This document shows, piece by piece, positions 1 to 5,837 of a stretch of 6,786 nucleotides of DNA. This stretch comes from Candidatus Troglogloeales bacterium (GTDB taxonomy: Bacteria; Nitrospirota; Nitrospiria; SBBL01; SBBT01). A program made the translations under genes and the position numbers. Below the pieces are notes generated by a model. It searched no databases, was not told the origin of the DNA, and saw nothing but the letters and a program-made list of their open reading frames with translations. Location: positions 1-6,786 of the forward strand of contig SBBT01000073.1 of the NCBI GenBank assembly GCA_005239595.1. Reading direction: 5' to 3'. The stretch's first letter is position 1; each line of letters begins with the position of its first letter.

Positions 1-284
1 ATCAAGAAGAGAATGAAAAATTATGGGAAGCGTCGCGCGCGGAAGTGGCTGCGGGGAGAATGGCCTTTTTCCAACCCTTCTTTCCAGGCCCGGTGGCAGT
101 TCTTTCTGATCAATTTGGCCAGGCACAAAGAGATGAGGTCGGCCATCTCATTAACCGTTACGCGAAAAAAGGCCCTGAATCGCCGCGTTTTGTGGAGATC
201 CGATTGGGCGAGGAGGTTTCACAGATATCCCTTCCGACAGAAGCAGCCCCTTCCACATCGCTGTTGCCGATGATAGAGGGATAG
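1..284 (+). CDS. C-terminal fragment of an unrecognised protein (5' end outside window)
   Basis: An open frame enters from the left edge (first full codon at base 3) and ends at TAG 282-284, giving the last 93 residues of a protein. I prefer this frame over the overlapping one because its composition is ordinary, it stays open back to the window edge, and it stops one base before the ATG of the next gene, with that gene's ribosome binding site lying inside it, as expected for an operon. The fragment begins with a charged helix-like segment (QEENEKLWEASRAEV), then an aromatic/proline patch (FFQPFFPGP), then a strand-like piece (FVEIRLGEEVSQISLP) and a short low-complexity tail. There is no signal peptide, membrane segment or cysteine motif. 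I do not recognise the family and assign no function. Confidence 0.6.
   Translation, partial: QEENEKLWEASRAEVAAGRMAFFQPFFPGPVAVLSDQFGQAQRDEVGHLINRYAKKGPESPRFVEIRLGEEVSQISLPTEAAPSTSLLPMIEG
275..280 (+). promoter_or_regulatory. Ribosome binding site of the MBL hydrolase gene
   Basis: AGAGGG lies 5 bases before the ATG at 286, inside the last codons of the preceding gene. It supports that ATG and suggests translational coupling between the two genes. Confidence 0.6.
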
Positions 285-285
285 C

Positions 286-909
286 ATGCTTTTTGAGACC
301 TTCCGTGTCGGCCCCTTTCAATGCAACTGCATGATCCTGGGGTGCGAGGAGACCAAAACCGCCGTGGTGATCGATCCGGGAGCGGATGCGGCCCGTATTG
401 TGGAGTCACTCTCACGGCAGCAGCTTAAAGCAACCTATCTGTTGCATACGCATGCCCACCTTGATCATATCGGCGCAACCGATCTTGTTCGAAAAAAGAC
501 CGGCGCAACAGCCAGCCTTCATGAAGACGATATGCCCCTTTGCCAAAATCTTCAGATGCAGGCTGACCTCTTCGGTCTTCCCAGTCCACCCATACCTCCG
601 ATTGATCGGTTTCTAAAACAGGGAGAAACCCTCTCTTTCGGAAAGTTGAAACTGGAAGTCCTTCACACGCCGGGGCATACCCCGGGGAGCGTCTCTTTTT
701 ACATCTCTGATCTGGGTCTGATAACCGGAGATACCCTCTTTTTCGGAAGCATCGGGCGAACCGATTTATGGGGCGGATCTTATTCCACGATCATCCACTC
801 TATTCACAAACAGCTGCTCTCCTTTCCGGATGAAACGGCTGTCTATCCGGGCCATGGCCCAAGAACCTCCATTGGACAGGAGAGGGCGTCGAACCCTTTT
901 TTGGGATAA
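286..909 (+). CDS. MBL-fold metallo-hydrolase, short glyoxalase II / YcbL-like type
   Basis: 207-residue protein of the metallo-beta-lactamase fold. The binuclear metal site is complete: the HxHxDH motif is H56-x-H58-x-D60-H61 (in LHTHAHLDHIG), the third histidine is H131 (TPGHTPGS), the bridging aspartate is D149 (ITGDTLF), and the last histidine is H190 (YPGHG). Length and motif spacing match the small YcbL-like relatives of hydroxyacylglutathione hydrolase, which lack the C-terminal substrate-binding domain of classical glyoxalase II. The family acts in the cytoplasm on thioesters such as S-lactoylglutathione or related thiol adducts; the actual substrate cannot be read from sequence. It starts 1 base after the upstream stop and the HDAC-like gene follows after 22 bases, so the three are probably co-transcribed. 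The fold and active site are certain; the glyoxalase assignment is moderate. Confidence 0.9.
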   Translation: MLFETFRVGPFQCNCMILGCEETKTAVVIDPGADAARIVESLSRQQLKATYLLHTHAHLDHIGATDLVRKKTGATASLHEDDMPLCQNLQMQADLFGLPSPPIPPIDRFLKQGETLSFGKLKLEVLHTPGHTPGSVSFYISDLGLITGDTLFFGSIGRTDLWGGSYSTIIHSIHKQLLSFPDETAVYPGHGPRTSIGQERASNPFLG

Positions 910-931
910 CGGTCCGAACAATTTAAATCAG

Positions 932-1882
932 ATGAAGAGCGGTTTTATCACCCATCCGTGCTATCTTGAACATGACACCGGACATTCCCATCCGGAGTCC
1001 CCCCGCCGTCTTTCTGCGATTATAGACCAGCTCGGCAGGACCGATCTTACATCCCGGATCGAGATGATAGAGCCGCCTCACCATCCTGATTTAGCAGACG
1101 CGATTTCTGCTGTTCATCCTTCCGGTTATTATAAGCGCTTACAGGCAGCCGTTCCAAAACAGGGGCATGCCTATCTTGATCCGGATACCCCGATTTCGCC
1201 CCGTTCGCTCGCGGCGGCAGAGATGGCGGTCTCCGGGGTGCTGACCGCGATTGACGGCGTGATGGAGGGGAAATTTCGAAACGCCTTCTGCGCCTTGCGC
1301 CCGCCCGGACATCATGCGAAAGCCGATCGTGCAATGGGGTTCTGTCTGCTCAATAACGTTGCCATTGGGGCGCGCTATCTTAGGAGAACCTATCAACTTG
1401 AACGGGTCTTGATTGTTGACTGGGACGTACATCATGGAAACGGGACGCAGCATATCTTTTATCGCGATCCGGCTGTTTTCTACTTCAGCACCCATCAGTA
1501 TCCCTTCTATCCAGGCACGGGTTCGGAGACCGAGCGTGGCGAAGGAGAAGGGGAGGGGACCACTTTAAACGCTCCTCTTTCGGAAGGATCGGGCGATCGA
1601 GAAATACTCTCGCGGTTTGAGAGGCTTATGCCGGGGGTTTTTTCTACGTTTCGTCCCGATTTTATTCTGATTTCAGCTGGATTCGACGCACACCGTGACG
1701 ACCCGCTGGCAGGCCTTATGGTAACCGACGAGGGATTCAAAGAAATGGGCTGCATCGTCCGGTCACTGGCAAAAACTTACTGCCACGAGAGAGTGGTCTC
1801 TTGTCTCGAAGGGGGATACAACCTTTCCGCTTTGGCAAGATCGGTTGCAGGCCACCTTTCAGTGCTCACTAAAGATGAATAG
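932..1882 (+). CDS. Histone-deacetylase-family amidohydrolase (AcuC/APAH-like)
   Basis: 316 residues, the usual size for prokaryotic members of the arginase/deacetylase fold. Signature motifs are intact: the N-terminal HDTGHSHPESPRRL (14-27), the active-site pair H127-H128 in RPPGHHA, GFCLLNN (136-142), zinc ligands D165 and H167 in DWDVHHGNGTQ, the third zinc ligand D252 in SAGFDAHRDDPLAG, and the catalytic tyrosine Y296 in EGGYNL. Such enzymes remove acetyl groups from lysine side chains, polyamines or small amides; bacterial substrates include acetyl-CoA synthetase (AcuC) and acetylpolyamines. ATG 932 is chosen because MKSGFITHPCYLEHDTG matches the family N-terminus, although no clear Shine-Dalgarno precedes it. 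The frame stays open further upstream inside the MBL gene, but that extension has no family similarity. Translation may be coupled to the MBL gene. The exact substrate is unknown. Confidence 0.93.
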   Translation: MKSGFITHPCYLEHDTGHSHPESPRRLSAIIDQLGRTDLTSRIEMIEPPHHPDLADAISAVHPSGYYKRLQAAVPKQGHAYLDPDTPISPRSLAAAEMAVSGVLTAIDGVMEGKFRNAFCALRPPGHHAKADRAMGFCLLNNVAIGARYLRRTYQLERVLIVDWDVHHGNGTQHIFYRDPAVFYFSTHQYPFYPGTGSETERGEGEGEGTTLNAPLSEGSGDREILSRFERLMPGVFSTFRPDFILISAGFDAHRDDPLAGLMVTDEGFKEMGCIVRSLAKTYCHERVVSCLEGGYNLSALARSVAGHLSVLTKDE

Positions 1883-1898
1883 GACTGACGGCGTTTTT

Positions 1899-3101
1899 TT
1901 ATTGCCTGGAGATTTCGGTTAGCGCGTTTTCCCGGATACCAAGCAGGTAGAGGATGACGTCAAGGTTTTTCTGGGTAATACTGAAATTCGCTTTCTGTCG
2001 AACGTGGGGTTTGGCATTGAAGGCGATACCGAGGCCGGCCTTCGTGATCATCGGAAGATCGTTGGCGCCGTCTCCGATGGCAATGACCTGGTCGAGTGTA
2101 ATCCCTTCCTTTTTTGCGATCTCTTCCATGAGAGAAGCCTTCCGCTGTCCATCTATGATTTCTCCGGAAATCTCACCGGTCAAAATACCTCCCTTGATTT
2201 CTAATTGATTTGAATGGGCATAATCGAGGCCCAGCGTCTCTTTGAGACCTGACGTAAAGTAGTCAAATCCCCCGGATAAGACGGCAGTGCGGTATCCCAG
2301 TTTTTTCAAGACAGAGATCAATTCTTTTGCGCCGGGGGTCAATGGCGTTCGCTCGTAGACACGTTTAAGCACCTCTTCCCGAAGCCCCTTTAACAGACGG
2401 ACCCGTTCTCTTAGGGCCTCCGGAAACGATATCTCCCCGTTCATAGCGCGATGGGTAATGGCGGCTACCTTTTCTCCCACGCCCGCCTCTTTCGCCAACT
2501 CGTCGATTCCTTCGGTCTGAACCAGCGTGGAATCCATGTCCATCACCACCAGGCGTTTGGGGTGGCGGTAGAGATTTTCCTCCTGGATGGCAATATCGAC
2601 GCCGAACGCTGTGTTCAAGTGGAGAAGTTTTTTGGTCAGATCCCGCGGGTCGATCGGTTTAACGGTCGAAACGGTCATTTCAACACAATGTATCCGTTTT
2701 CGCGCGAGGGTATGAATCTTCTGAATGTTAACCCCCTCTTTTGAAAGAAGCAGGGTCAGCTCGGCAATCACAGAGAACGTAACGGATGTCCCAAGGCAGG
2801 TAATGACATAGCCTTTTGACCGCTTTGGCGCGCGCGCGGTTATTTTAAACACAAGCGAAAGCTTAAACCGATCTGCCTGGAAGAGAAGATCGTCCAATAG
2901 AGACTGTCGGACAGCTTTTTTATCGTCGATTTCAATCAAGAAGGAGAGCGAGAGGACAGAGCCTGTAACCGCCTGTTCTATATCCAGAAGGCGGGCTTCT
3001 GCCTTTGCGAGAATCTGCGTGAACGCTGCCGTAATGCCGCGTCTCCCCTCGCCGGTAACGGAAAGAAGCATCGTTTTTTTTGGCACTACCTGTTTTCCCA
3101 T
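1899..3101 (-). CDS. serB: Phosphoserine phosphatase with two N-terminal ACT domains
   Basis: 400 residues. It catalyses the last step of the phosphorylated serine pathway, O-phosphoserine to serine, in the cytoplasm. Residues ~10-85 and ~97-172 form two ACT-like regulatory domains (MLLSVTGEGRRGITAAF; YVITCLGTSVTFSVIAEL), as in long SerB proteins where serine binding to ACT domains tunes activity. The HAD phosphatase follows: motif I D188-M-D190-S-T192 with substrate-contact E197, motif II S276 (AVLSGGFD), motif III K321 (GQRKASL), and motif IV G343-D344-G-A-N-D348. All catalytic residues are present. ATG 3101 is preferred over the TTG at 3140 because that TTG overlaps the -35 box of the likely promoter; GTG 3086 and ATG 3071 are further candidates. 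It converges on the HDAC-like gene (16 bp gap) and diverges from the SagB-like gene. Monocistronic as far as the window shows. Confidence 0.95.
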   Translation of the reverse strand: MGKQVVPKKTMLLSVTGEGRRGITAAFTQILAKAEARLLDIEQAVTGSVLSLSFLIEIDDKKAVRQSLLDDLLFQADRFKLSLVFKITARAPKRSKGYVITCLGTSVTFSVIAELTLLLSKEGVNIQKIHTLARKRIHCVEMTVSTVKPIDPRDLTKKLLHLNTAFGVDIAIQEENLYRHPKRLVVMDMDSTLVQTEGIDELAKEAGVGEKVAAITHRAMNGEISFPEALRERVRLLKGLREEVLKRVYERTPLTPGAKELISVLKKLGYRTAVLSGGFDYFTSGLKETLGLDYAHSNQLEIKGGILTGEISGEIIDGQRKASLMEEIAKKEGITLDQVIAIGDGANDLPMITKAGLGIAFNAKPHVRQKANFSITQKNLDVILYLLGIRENALTEISRQ

Positions 3102-3111
3102 CTGGCTTTTA

Positions 3112-3140
3112 CTTATACAGGAATGAACATCCCAAGGCAA
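3112..3140 (-). promoter_or_regulatory. Putative sigma70-type promoter for serB
   Basis: On the minus strand TTGCCT (3140-3135) is followed after exactly 17 bases by TATAAG (3117-3112). The -10 box matches consensus at 5 of 6 positions and the -35 at 4 of 6. Transcription would start near 3105, only a few bases before ATG 3101, which implies either a near-leaderless mRNA or use of a start slightly downstream. Confidence 0.45.
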
Positions 3141-3146
3141 GCATGT

Positions 3147-3175
3147 TTGACAGCGTTAATGGGCTATACTATACT
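3147..3175 (+). promoter_or_regulatory. Near-consensus sigma70-type promoter for the SagB-like/yggX-like/nth operon
   Basis: A perfect -35 box TTGACA (3147-3152) is followed after 17 bases by TATACT (3170-3175); a second overlapping TATACT lies at 3165-3170 because TATAC is repeated in tandem. Transcription should start near 3182, leaving about 34 bases of leader before ATG 3216. No operator could be identified with confidence. Confidence 0.7.
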
Positions 3176-3205
3176 AAGAAAATTTTTCGTAAAAACTTAT
3201 CTTCA

Positions 3206-3211
3206 TAAGGA
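3206..3211 (+). promoter_or_regulatory. Ribosome binding site deciding the start of the SagB-like gene
   Basis: TAAGGA lies 4 bases before ATG 3216. The frame is open back to 3123, but those codons run through the promoter, so the Shine-Dalgarno and the promoter together place the start at 3216. Confidence 0.6.
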
Positions 3212-3215
3212 ATCC

Positions 3216-4763
3216 ATGATCAGAAAAACCCTGGCAGAGATCTATCATCAAGAGACAAAGTATGAAGAAACAAAAATGGCACGGTATCAGCGACAACTCG
3301 ATTGGGCGGCCCAGCCCTCTCCCGTTAAAGAGTATTATAGCGATAAAAAAATCGATCTGACGCCCTATCTCCCATTTCAGAACCATATTTTTACCGGTGA
3401 GCCGCTGGCGTCTCCTAAAGACGGGGAGGGGCATCCCTTCGGCAAGGGGGCCATCTCGCGGCTGCTCTATTTTACGAATGGCGTGACAGGGATCCTGCGA
3501 TACCCCACCGGACAGTCTGTTTACCTCCGCGCCGCGCCAACAGCCGGCGGCCTCTATCCGACAGAGATCTATCTTGCCATGCGGGGACTTCCAAATATGG
3601 AAGATGGCATCTACAATTTCCATGTGTCGGACCACACCTTGGTCCCGGTCTGGGAGGGAGATTTTTGGAATGAATTTGAAAGGTACTGCATCTACCATGA
3701 GGCGGTTGGGCGTGCCCAACTGTTGATGATTTTTACCGCAGTCTATCAACGGAGCGTCTGGCGCTATCAGGAGAGGGCCTATCGTCGGATCCTGCTCGAT
3801 ACAGGCCATGTTTTGGGCAATTTGACCACTTACGCCATAGAGGAAGATTTTATCCCCTATCCCATTGGAGGTTTTTTTGACACGGAATTAAATCGCCTCC
3901 TGTTTTTGAATGAATCCGATGAGGGGGTGCTCGCAGTTGTCCCACTTCTCCAGGCTGCTAAAACTTCCTCGGAAGAAATACATCATCCATCAGCGGTATC
4001 CTCTTCCTTTAAAATGACCAAGGCCTTTAAAGAGGAGGATCCCCTTCAGATTAAATTACACCGCGTCTCGTCCATTTTTTCTGGAGAGAGGGTCGATCTG
4101 GAAGGTGGTCCCTCCACCCTCTCTCTCGCTGAACGGATTGATCGGGTCGAGATGAGATATCGCCACAAGGAGGCGGTACCCTTGCCCGCTGTACCGCTTG
4201 ATCTTATAAAGGAGCGGCTGGGACAAACCATTGTCCGGCGCCGATCCACACGCGCATTTTCTGGAGAGGCCTTGCTGGCAGACGAAATGGCCGCGATCCT
4301 GGAGTATGCCTATCGTCCGCTTTTATCCCATCCGGCGCTCTTTTTTGATCCTTCCTTATTGGAAACCTATCTGCTGATCCAGAATGTGGCGGAGTGCAGG
4401 CAGGGGATCTACTATTATTCGGCGTTAAAGGGAGAAATGAGACTTCTTTCTGCCGGAGATTTTAAGGAGCAGGCATGGCACTTTTGTCTTGGACAGGATT
4501 TGGCAAAAGATGCAGCGCTGTTGGTTATCCATATCGCCAATTTAAAAGAGGCGATCGATTGCTATGGAGACCGTACCTATCGCTATCTCCATCTGGATGC
4601 AGGACATATTGGAGAGCGGATGAATCTCGCGGCGATACATCTGGGTCTGGGCGTAAGTGGAATCGGCGGATTTTATGATGATGAGGTGAACGCCTTAATC
4701 GGGCTTTCACTCGATCGGATTGTCGTCTACATTACAACGTTAGGCCGGCCGCAAAACGAGTAG
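3216..4763 (+). CDS. Tandem-domain SagB/ThcOx-type nitroreductase-family protein
   Basis: 515 residues with two nitroreductase-like domains. Residues ~8-50 (YHQETKYEETK...LDWAAQPSPVKEYY) resemble the N-terminal leader of SagB/ThcOx-type dehydrogenases. Domain 1 (~75-245) has the FMN-binding-type motif RAAPTAGGLYPTEIYLA (105-121), then YRRILLDTGHVLGNL (189-203) and GGFFDTELNRLL (218-229). A linker of ~80 residues follows. Domain 2 (~330-513) begins with RRRSTRAFSG (341-350), the classic nitroreductase opening, and repeats the later motifs as YRYLHLDAGHIGERM (455-469) and GGFYDDEVNALIGL (484-497), but its counterpart of the R-PTAGGLYP loop is degraded (around 377-386). Family members are FMN oxidoreductases; SagB and ThcOx oxidise azolines in peptide natural products. 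No YcaO cyclase or precursor peptide is in the window, so that role is not supported here. First gene of an operon, 18 bp before the yggX-like gene. Substrate unknown. Confidence 0.85.
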   Translation: MIRKTLAEIYHQETKYEETKMARYQRQLDWAAQPSPVKEYYSDKKIDLTPYLPFQNHIFTGEPLASPKDGEGHPFGKGAISRLLYFTNGVTGILRYPTGQSVYLRAAPTAGGLYPTEIYLAMRGLPNMEDGIYNFHVSDHTLVPVWEGDFWNEFERYCIYHEAVGRAQLLMIFTAVYQRSVWRYQERAYRRILLDTGHVLGNLTTYAIEEDFIPYPIGGFFDTELNRLLFLNESDEGVLAVVPLLQAAKTSSEEIHHPSAVSSSFKMTKAFKEEDPLQIKLHRVSSIFSGERVDLEGGPSTLSLAERIDRVEMRYRHKEAVPLPAVPLDLIKERLGQTIVRRRSTRAFSGEALLADEMAAILEYAYRPLLSHPALFFDPSLLETYLLIQNVAECRQGIYYYSALKGEMRLLSAGDFKEQAWHFCLGQDLAKDAALLVIHIANLKEAIDCYGDRTYRYLHLDAGHIGERMNLAAIHLGLGVSGIGGFYDDEVNALIGLSLDRIVVYITTLGRPQNE

Positions 4764-4768
4764 TTCAA

Positions 4769-4774
4769 GGAGAT
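4769..4774 (+). promoter_or_regulatory. Ribosome binding site of the yggX-like gene
   Basis: A strong AAGGAG-type Shine-Dalgarno lies in the short gap after the SagB-like stop, about 8-9 bases before ATG 4782, and fixes this start. Confidence 0.65.
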
Positions 4775-4781
4775 CCCCAAG

Positions 4782-5063
4782 ATGGATGTTCTCTGTATCC
4801 GGTGCAAACAAACGAGAGGGGAGATTGAAGGGGTTTCCTATGGCGGGAAAGTAGGCGAGGCGTTAAAGAAAACGGTCTGCAACATTTGTTGGAAAGAGTG
4901 GTACGACCAATCGGTAAAGATCATTAACGAATATCGGCTGAACCTGCGTGAGCCTTCTGCCCGAGAATTTCTGGCAACCCAAATGAAGATTTTCCTCGGG
5001 ATGTTGCCTCCTCCCAGTCAAGAGATTCATCTATCGGATATTTCCAAAAAATCAGGTGAGTAA
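4782..5063 (+). CDS. YggX-like (Fe(2+)-trafficking / oxidative damage protection) protein with four cysteines
   Basis: 93-residue soluble protein. Residues 37-73 (WKEWYDQSVKIINEYRLNL, then REFLATQMKIFLG) follow the pattern of E. coli YggX, where W-x-x-W, an INE-x-x-L motif and a final L-x-x-x-M-x-x-FL segment occur in the same order. E. coli YggX is linked to protection of iron-sulfur clusters from oxidants and to iron trafficking. Unlike YggX, which has a single N-terminal cysteine, this protein has two CxxC pairs, C5-x2-C8 and C33-x2-C36, suggesting a bound zinc or iron ion. The final ~18 residues look disordered. It sits 18 bp after the SagB-like gene, and its last codons overlap the GTG start of nth by 8 bases in another frame. 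The family call is from memory of the E. coli sequence and is fairly but not fully secure. Confidence 0.72.
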   Translation: MDVLCIRCKQTRGEIEGVSYGGKVGEALKKTVCNICWKEWYDQSVKIINEYRLNLREPSAREFLATQMKIFLGMLPPPSQEIHLSDISKKSGE

Positions 5064-5781
5064 AAAGAGACAACCACCGATTGCGGTGCGAGAAGGCATT
5101 CTGGCCCGCGAGGTTATGCAGCGGTTGGAGGAGGCGATTCCGAATGCCGACGTGGCCCTCCATCATAAAAGTCCCTTCCAATTGTTGATTGCCACGATTC
5201 TCTCGGCACAATGCACCGATGTGCGGGTAAATCAGGTGACACCGGCCCTCTTTAAACGGTATTCAACGCCAGAAGACTTCGCCTCTGCTGATCAGGATAT
5301 ATTGGAGGCGATGATTCGGCCGACCGGTTTTTATAAGAACAAGGCAAAAAATATCATCAACTGCGCAAAAGAGATTGTCCTCCGTTTTGGCGGCAGGGTG
5401 CCGGGCAGAATGGATGCCTTGGTGACCTTGCCCGGAGTGGGTCGCAAGACAGCCAATGTGGTTATGGGAAATGTATTTGGCGTTCCCAGTATTGTCGTTG
5501 ACACCCATGTTCGTCGTGTGGTCAGACGCCTAAAATGGACGCAATCGTCCGATCCGGATCAGATCGAGGTTGACTTAAGCCATCTTCTTCCCCAAGAGAA
5601 ATGGACCTCCGGATCGCACCGTCTTCTGCTTCATGGCCGGCATCTCTGTGTGGCAAGAGATCCGCGCTGTCTTAAATGTCCCATTTTTGATTTTTGTCCC
5701 GCCGAGGCTGAAAAAAATAGGGCGCACCTTAAAGACGCATCTGTTGGAAGGTCACCCATTTTTTTACAAAGGTTTATTTGA
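5056..5781 (+). CDS. nth: Endonuclease III (DNA glycosylase/AP lyase)
   Basis: 241 residues, HhH-GPD superfamily. It removes oxidised pyrimidines from DNA and cleaves the abasic site in base-excision repair. The helix-hairpin-helix LPGVGRKTANVV (125-136) carries catalytic lysine K131; catalytic aspartate D149 is in VVDTHVRR, the same 18-residue spacing as E. coli K120/D138. The [4Fe-4S] loop is intact: C198-x6-C205-x2-C208-x5-C214. GTG 5056 overlaps the yggX-like stop (5061-5063), which suggests translational coupling; GTG 5086 is a possible later start, and no strong Shine-Dalgarno decides between them. Odd points: the segment aligned with CHHWLILHGR of the E. coli enzyme reads GSHRLLLHGR here, and 27 residues follow the last cysteine, longer than usual, encoded partly by a terminator-like hairpin and its T-run. 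One extra A in the A7 tract at 5711-5717 would end the protein at 221 residues. Confidence 0.95.
   Translation: MSKKRQPPIAVREGILAREVMQRLEEAIPNADVALHHKSPFQLLIATILSAQCTDVRVNQVTPALFKRYSTPEDFASADQDILEAMIRPTGFYKNKAKNIINCAKEIVLRFGGRVPGRMDALVTLPGVGRKTANVVMGNVFGVPSIVVDTHVRRVVRRLKWTQSSDPDQIEVDLSHLLPQEKWTSGSHRLLLHGRHLCVARDPRCLKCPIFDFCPAEAEKNRAHLKDASVGRSPIFLQRFI
5720..5765 (+). terminator. Probable rho-independent terminator inside the 3' end of the nth reading frame
   Basis: The left arm 5720-5730 pairs with 5748-5757: ACCTT (5726-5730) with AAGGT (5748-5752), G5724 with C5753, and GGG (5720-5722) with CCC (5755-5757), with one bulged C and one C-A mismatch. The loop is 17 bases. The arm is followed by A and seven T's (5759-5765), and seven A's (5711-5717) precede it. 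It lies before the next promoter, where a terminator would be expected. The imperfect stem and long loop lower confidence. Confidence 0.5.
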
Positions 5782-5807
5782 CAAGGAAAGAGGATGACCG
5801 CTACAAT
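5778..5807 (+). promoter_or_regulatory. Near-consensus sigma70-type promoter for yicC-gmk
   Basis: A perfect TTGACA (5778-5783), overlapping the nth stop codon, is followed after 18 bases by TACAAT (5802-5807), one mismatch from consensus. Transcription would start near 5814, giving a leader of about 24 bases before ATG 5838. Confidence 0.7.
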
Positions 5808-5826
5808 TTTTGTTTCTCATTATTAC

Positions 5827-5831
5827 GGAAG
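5827..5831 (+). promoter_or_regulatory. Ribosome binding site of yicC
   Basis: GGAAG, 6 bases before ATG 5838. With the promoter at 5778-5807 it excludes the in-frame TTG at 5778 as the start. Confidence 0.5.
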
Positions 5832-5837
5832 CTAATC

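Noticed and set aside
13..273. Overlapping open frame starting MKNYGKRRARKW
   Set aside because: Arginine- and tryptophan-rich composition typical of an out-of-frame reading; the neighbouring frame fits the operon spacing better.
830..931. In-frame upstream extension of the HDAC-like protein into the MBL gene
   Set aside because: The extra 34 residues have no family similarity, overlap the well-supported end of the MBL hydrolase, and the protein from 932 begins exactly like family members.
1525..1563. Glu-Gly repeat (GEGEGEG) in the HDAC-like protein as a possible repeat expansion
   Set aside because: As I recall, a Gly/Glu-rich loop at this position is common in prokaryotic HDAC relatives, so it is ordinary.
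1860..1900. Rho-independent terminator after the HDAC-like gene
   Set aside because: Only a 4 bp CAGT/ACTG pairing with a long loop precedes the T7 run and it is not adjacent to it.
3102..3140. TTG start giving a 413-residue SerB
   Set aside because: The TTG overlaps the -35 box of the likely serB promoter and the added residues do not look like part of the ACT domain.
3123..3215. Upstream ATG for the SagB-like gene
   Set aside because: These codons run through a near-consensus promoter; ATG 3216 has a proper ribosome binding site and the expected N-terminus.
3174..3809. Long minus-strand open frame opposite the SagB-like gene
   Set aside because: No recognisable motif, it runs across the rightward promoter, and the plus-strand gene is clearly real.
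5778..5837. TTG start extending YicC by 20 residues
   Set aside because: The TTG is part of the TTGACA -35 box, and the family hallmark MTGYGR begins only after ATG 5838.
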